Shown here piece by piece: positions 63,886 to 64,000 of a stretch of 64,000 bases of DNA. Position 1 is the first letter of the stretch. Each line of letters begins with the position of its first letter. A program made the position numbers and the translations under genes. Below the pieces are notes generated by a model. The model did no database searches, was not told the DNA's origin, and saw only the letters and a program-made list of their open reading frames with translations. This DNA comes from Ectocarpus siliculosus (lineage: Eukaryota > Sar > Phaeophyceae > Ectocarpales > Ectocarpaceae), in contig FN649758.1 of assembly GCA_000310025.1 (NCBI GenBank), positions 3,708,665 through 3,772,664 on the forward strand, read 5' to 3'.

Positions 63886-64000
63886 TAGTGGTGTTGAGAA
63901 TGCGCATTTATCGAAAATAATTTGCCAGGGTTGGGTCTGGTTCGGTAGTATGCATCAAACCTGGGGTGATACTGCTGCTTTGGGTTTGCATAGTAGTAAA

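Larger units (their letters stand above)
56755..64000. repeat. Right arm of the inverted duplication (interrupted)
   Basis: Positions 56755-56965 and 61643-64000 are the reverse complement of 25791-25580 and 25570-21545. The arm lacks the 1649-bp insertion of the other arm but has 4.7 kb of its own (56966-61642). It runs off the window end, so the outer boundary is unknown. Confidence 0.9.

Overview
The window reads as nuclear DNA of a eukaryotic alga, most likely a stramenopile and perhaps a brown alga. The reasons are spliced genes with GT-AG introns, one of them about 4.9 kb; a secreted Cys-rich protein type that I associate from memory with diatoms and brown algae; a full-length chromovirus-like Ty3/gypsy element; and a very high repeat load. 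No bacterial-style operon is visible. The species assignment is an inference.

Layout. From 0.3 to 11.5 kb a minus-strand, many-exon gene encodes a ferric-reductase/NADPH-oxidase-like flavocytochrome. Its longest intron is filled with local repeats and a poly-G tract. From 11.5 to 21.5 kb I see almost no convincing gene. From 21.5 to 25.8 kb lies one arm of a large inverted duplication carrying a three-exon secreted Cys-rich gene. From 27.0 to 31.1 kb is a satellite of about 40 units of ~100 bp. From 33.43 to 47.46 kb is a young 14-kb Ty3/gypsy retrotransposon with 296-bp LTRs. From 50.33 to 55.26 kb is a gag-only, non-autonomous LTR element on the minus strand with a 5-bp target duplication. 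From 56.76 kb to the window end is the second, inverted arm, with a 4.7-kb repeat-rich insertion and the paralogue of the secreted gene.

The most interesting object is the Ty3/gypsy element. Its coding region is split over four reading frames in an unusual way: an SR-rich/coiled-coil ORF, a zinc-knuckle Gag, an in-frame TGA, an ORF carrying a NADAR (YbiA-like, DUF1768) domain, then Pol. The NADAR domain is cut by the end of its ORF, but its conserved last segment continues in the -1 frame straight into Pol. A retroviral-type slippery heptamer, G GGA AAA, sits exactly at the junction. So the sequence predicts a Gag-NADAR-Pol polyprotein made by stop readthrough plus -1 frameshifting. NADAR enzymes act on ADP-ribosylated substrates, including guanine-linked ADP-ribose on nucleic acid, so a role in protecting element nucleic acid is a testable inference. 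Pol also ends in a chromodomain-like module followed by a Tudor-like module.

Limits: exon chains were built by eye from splice signals, phase and protein motifs. No database search was run, and family names come from motif recognition.
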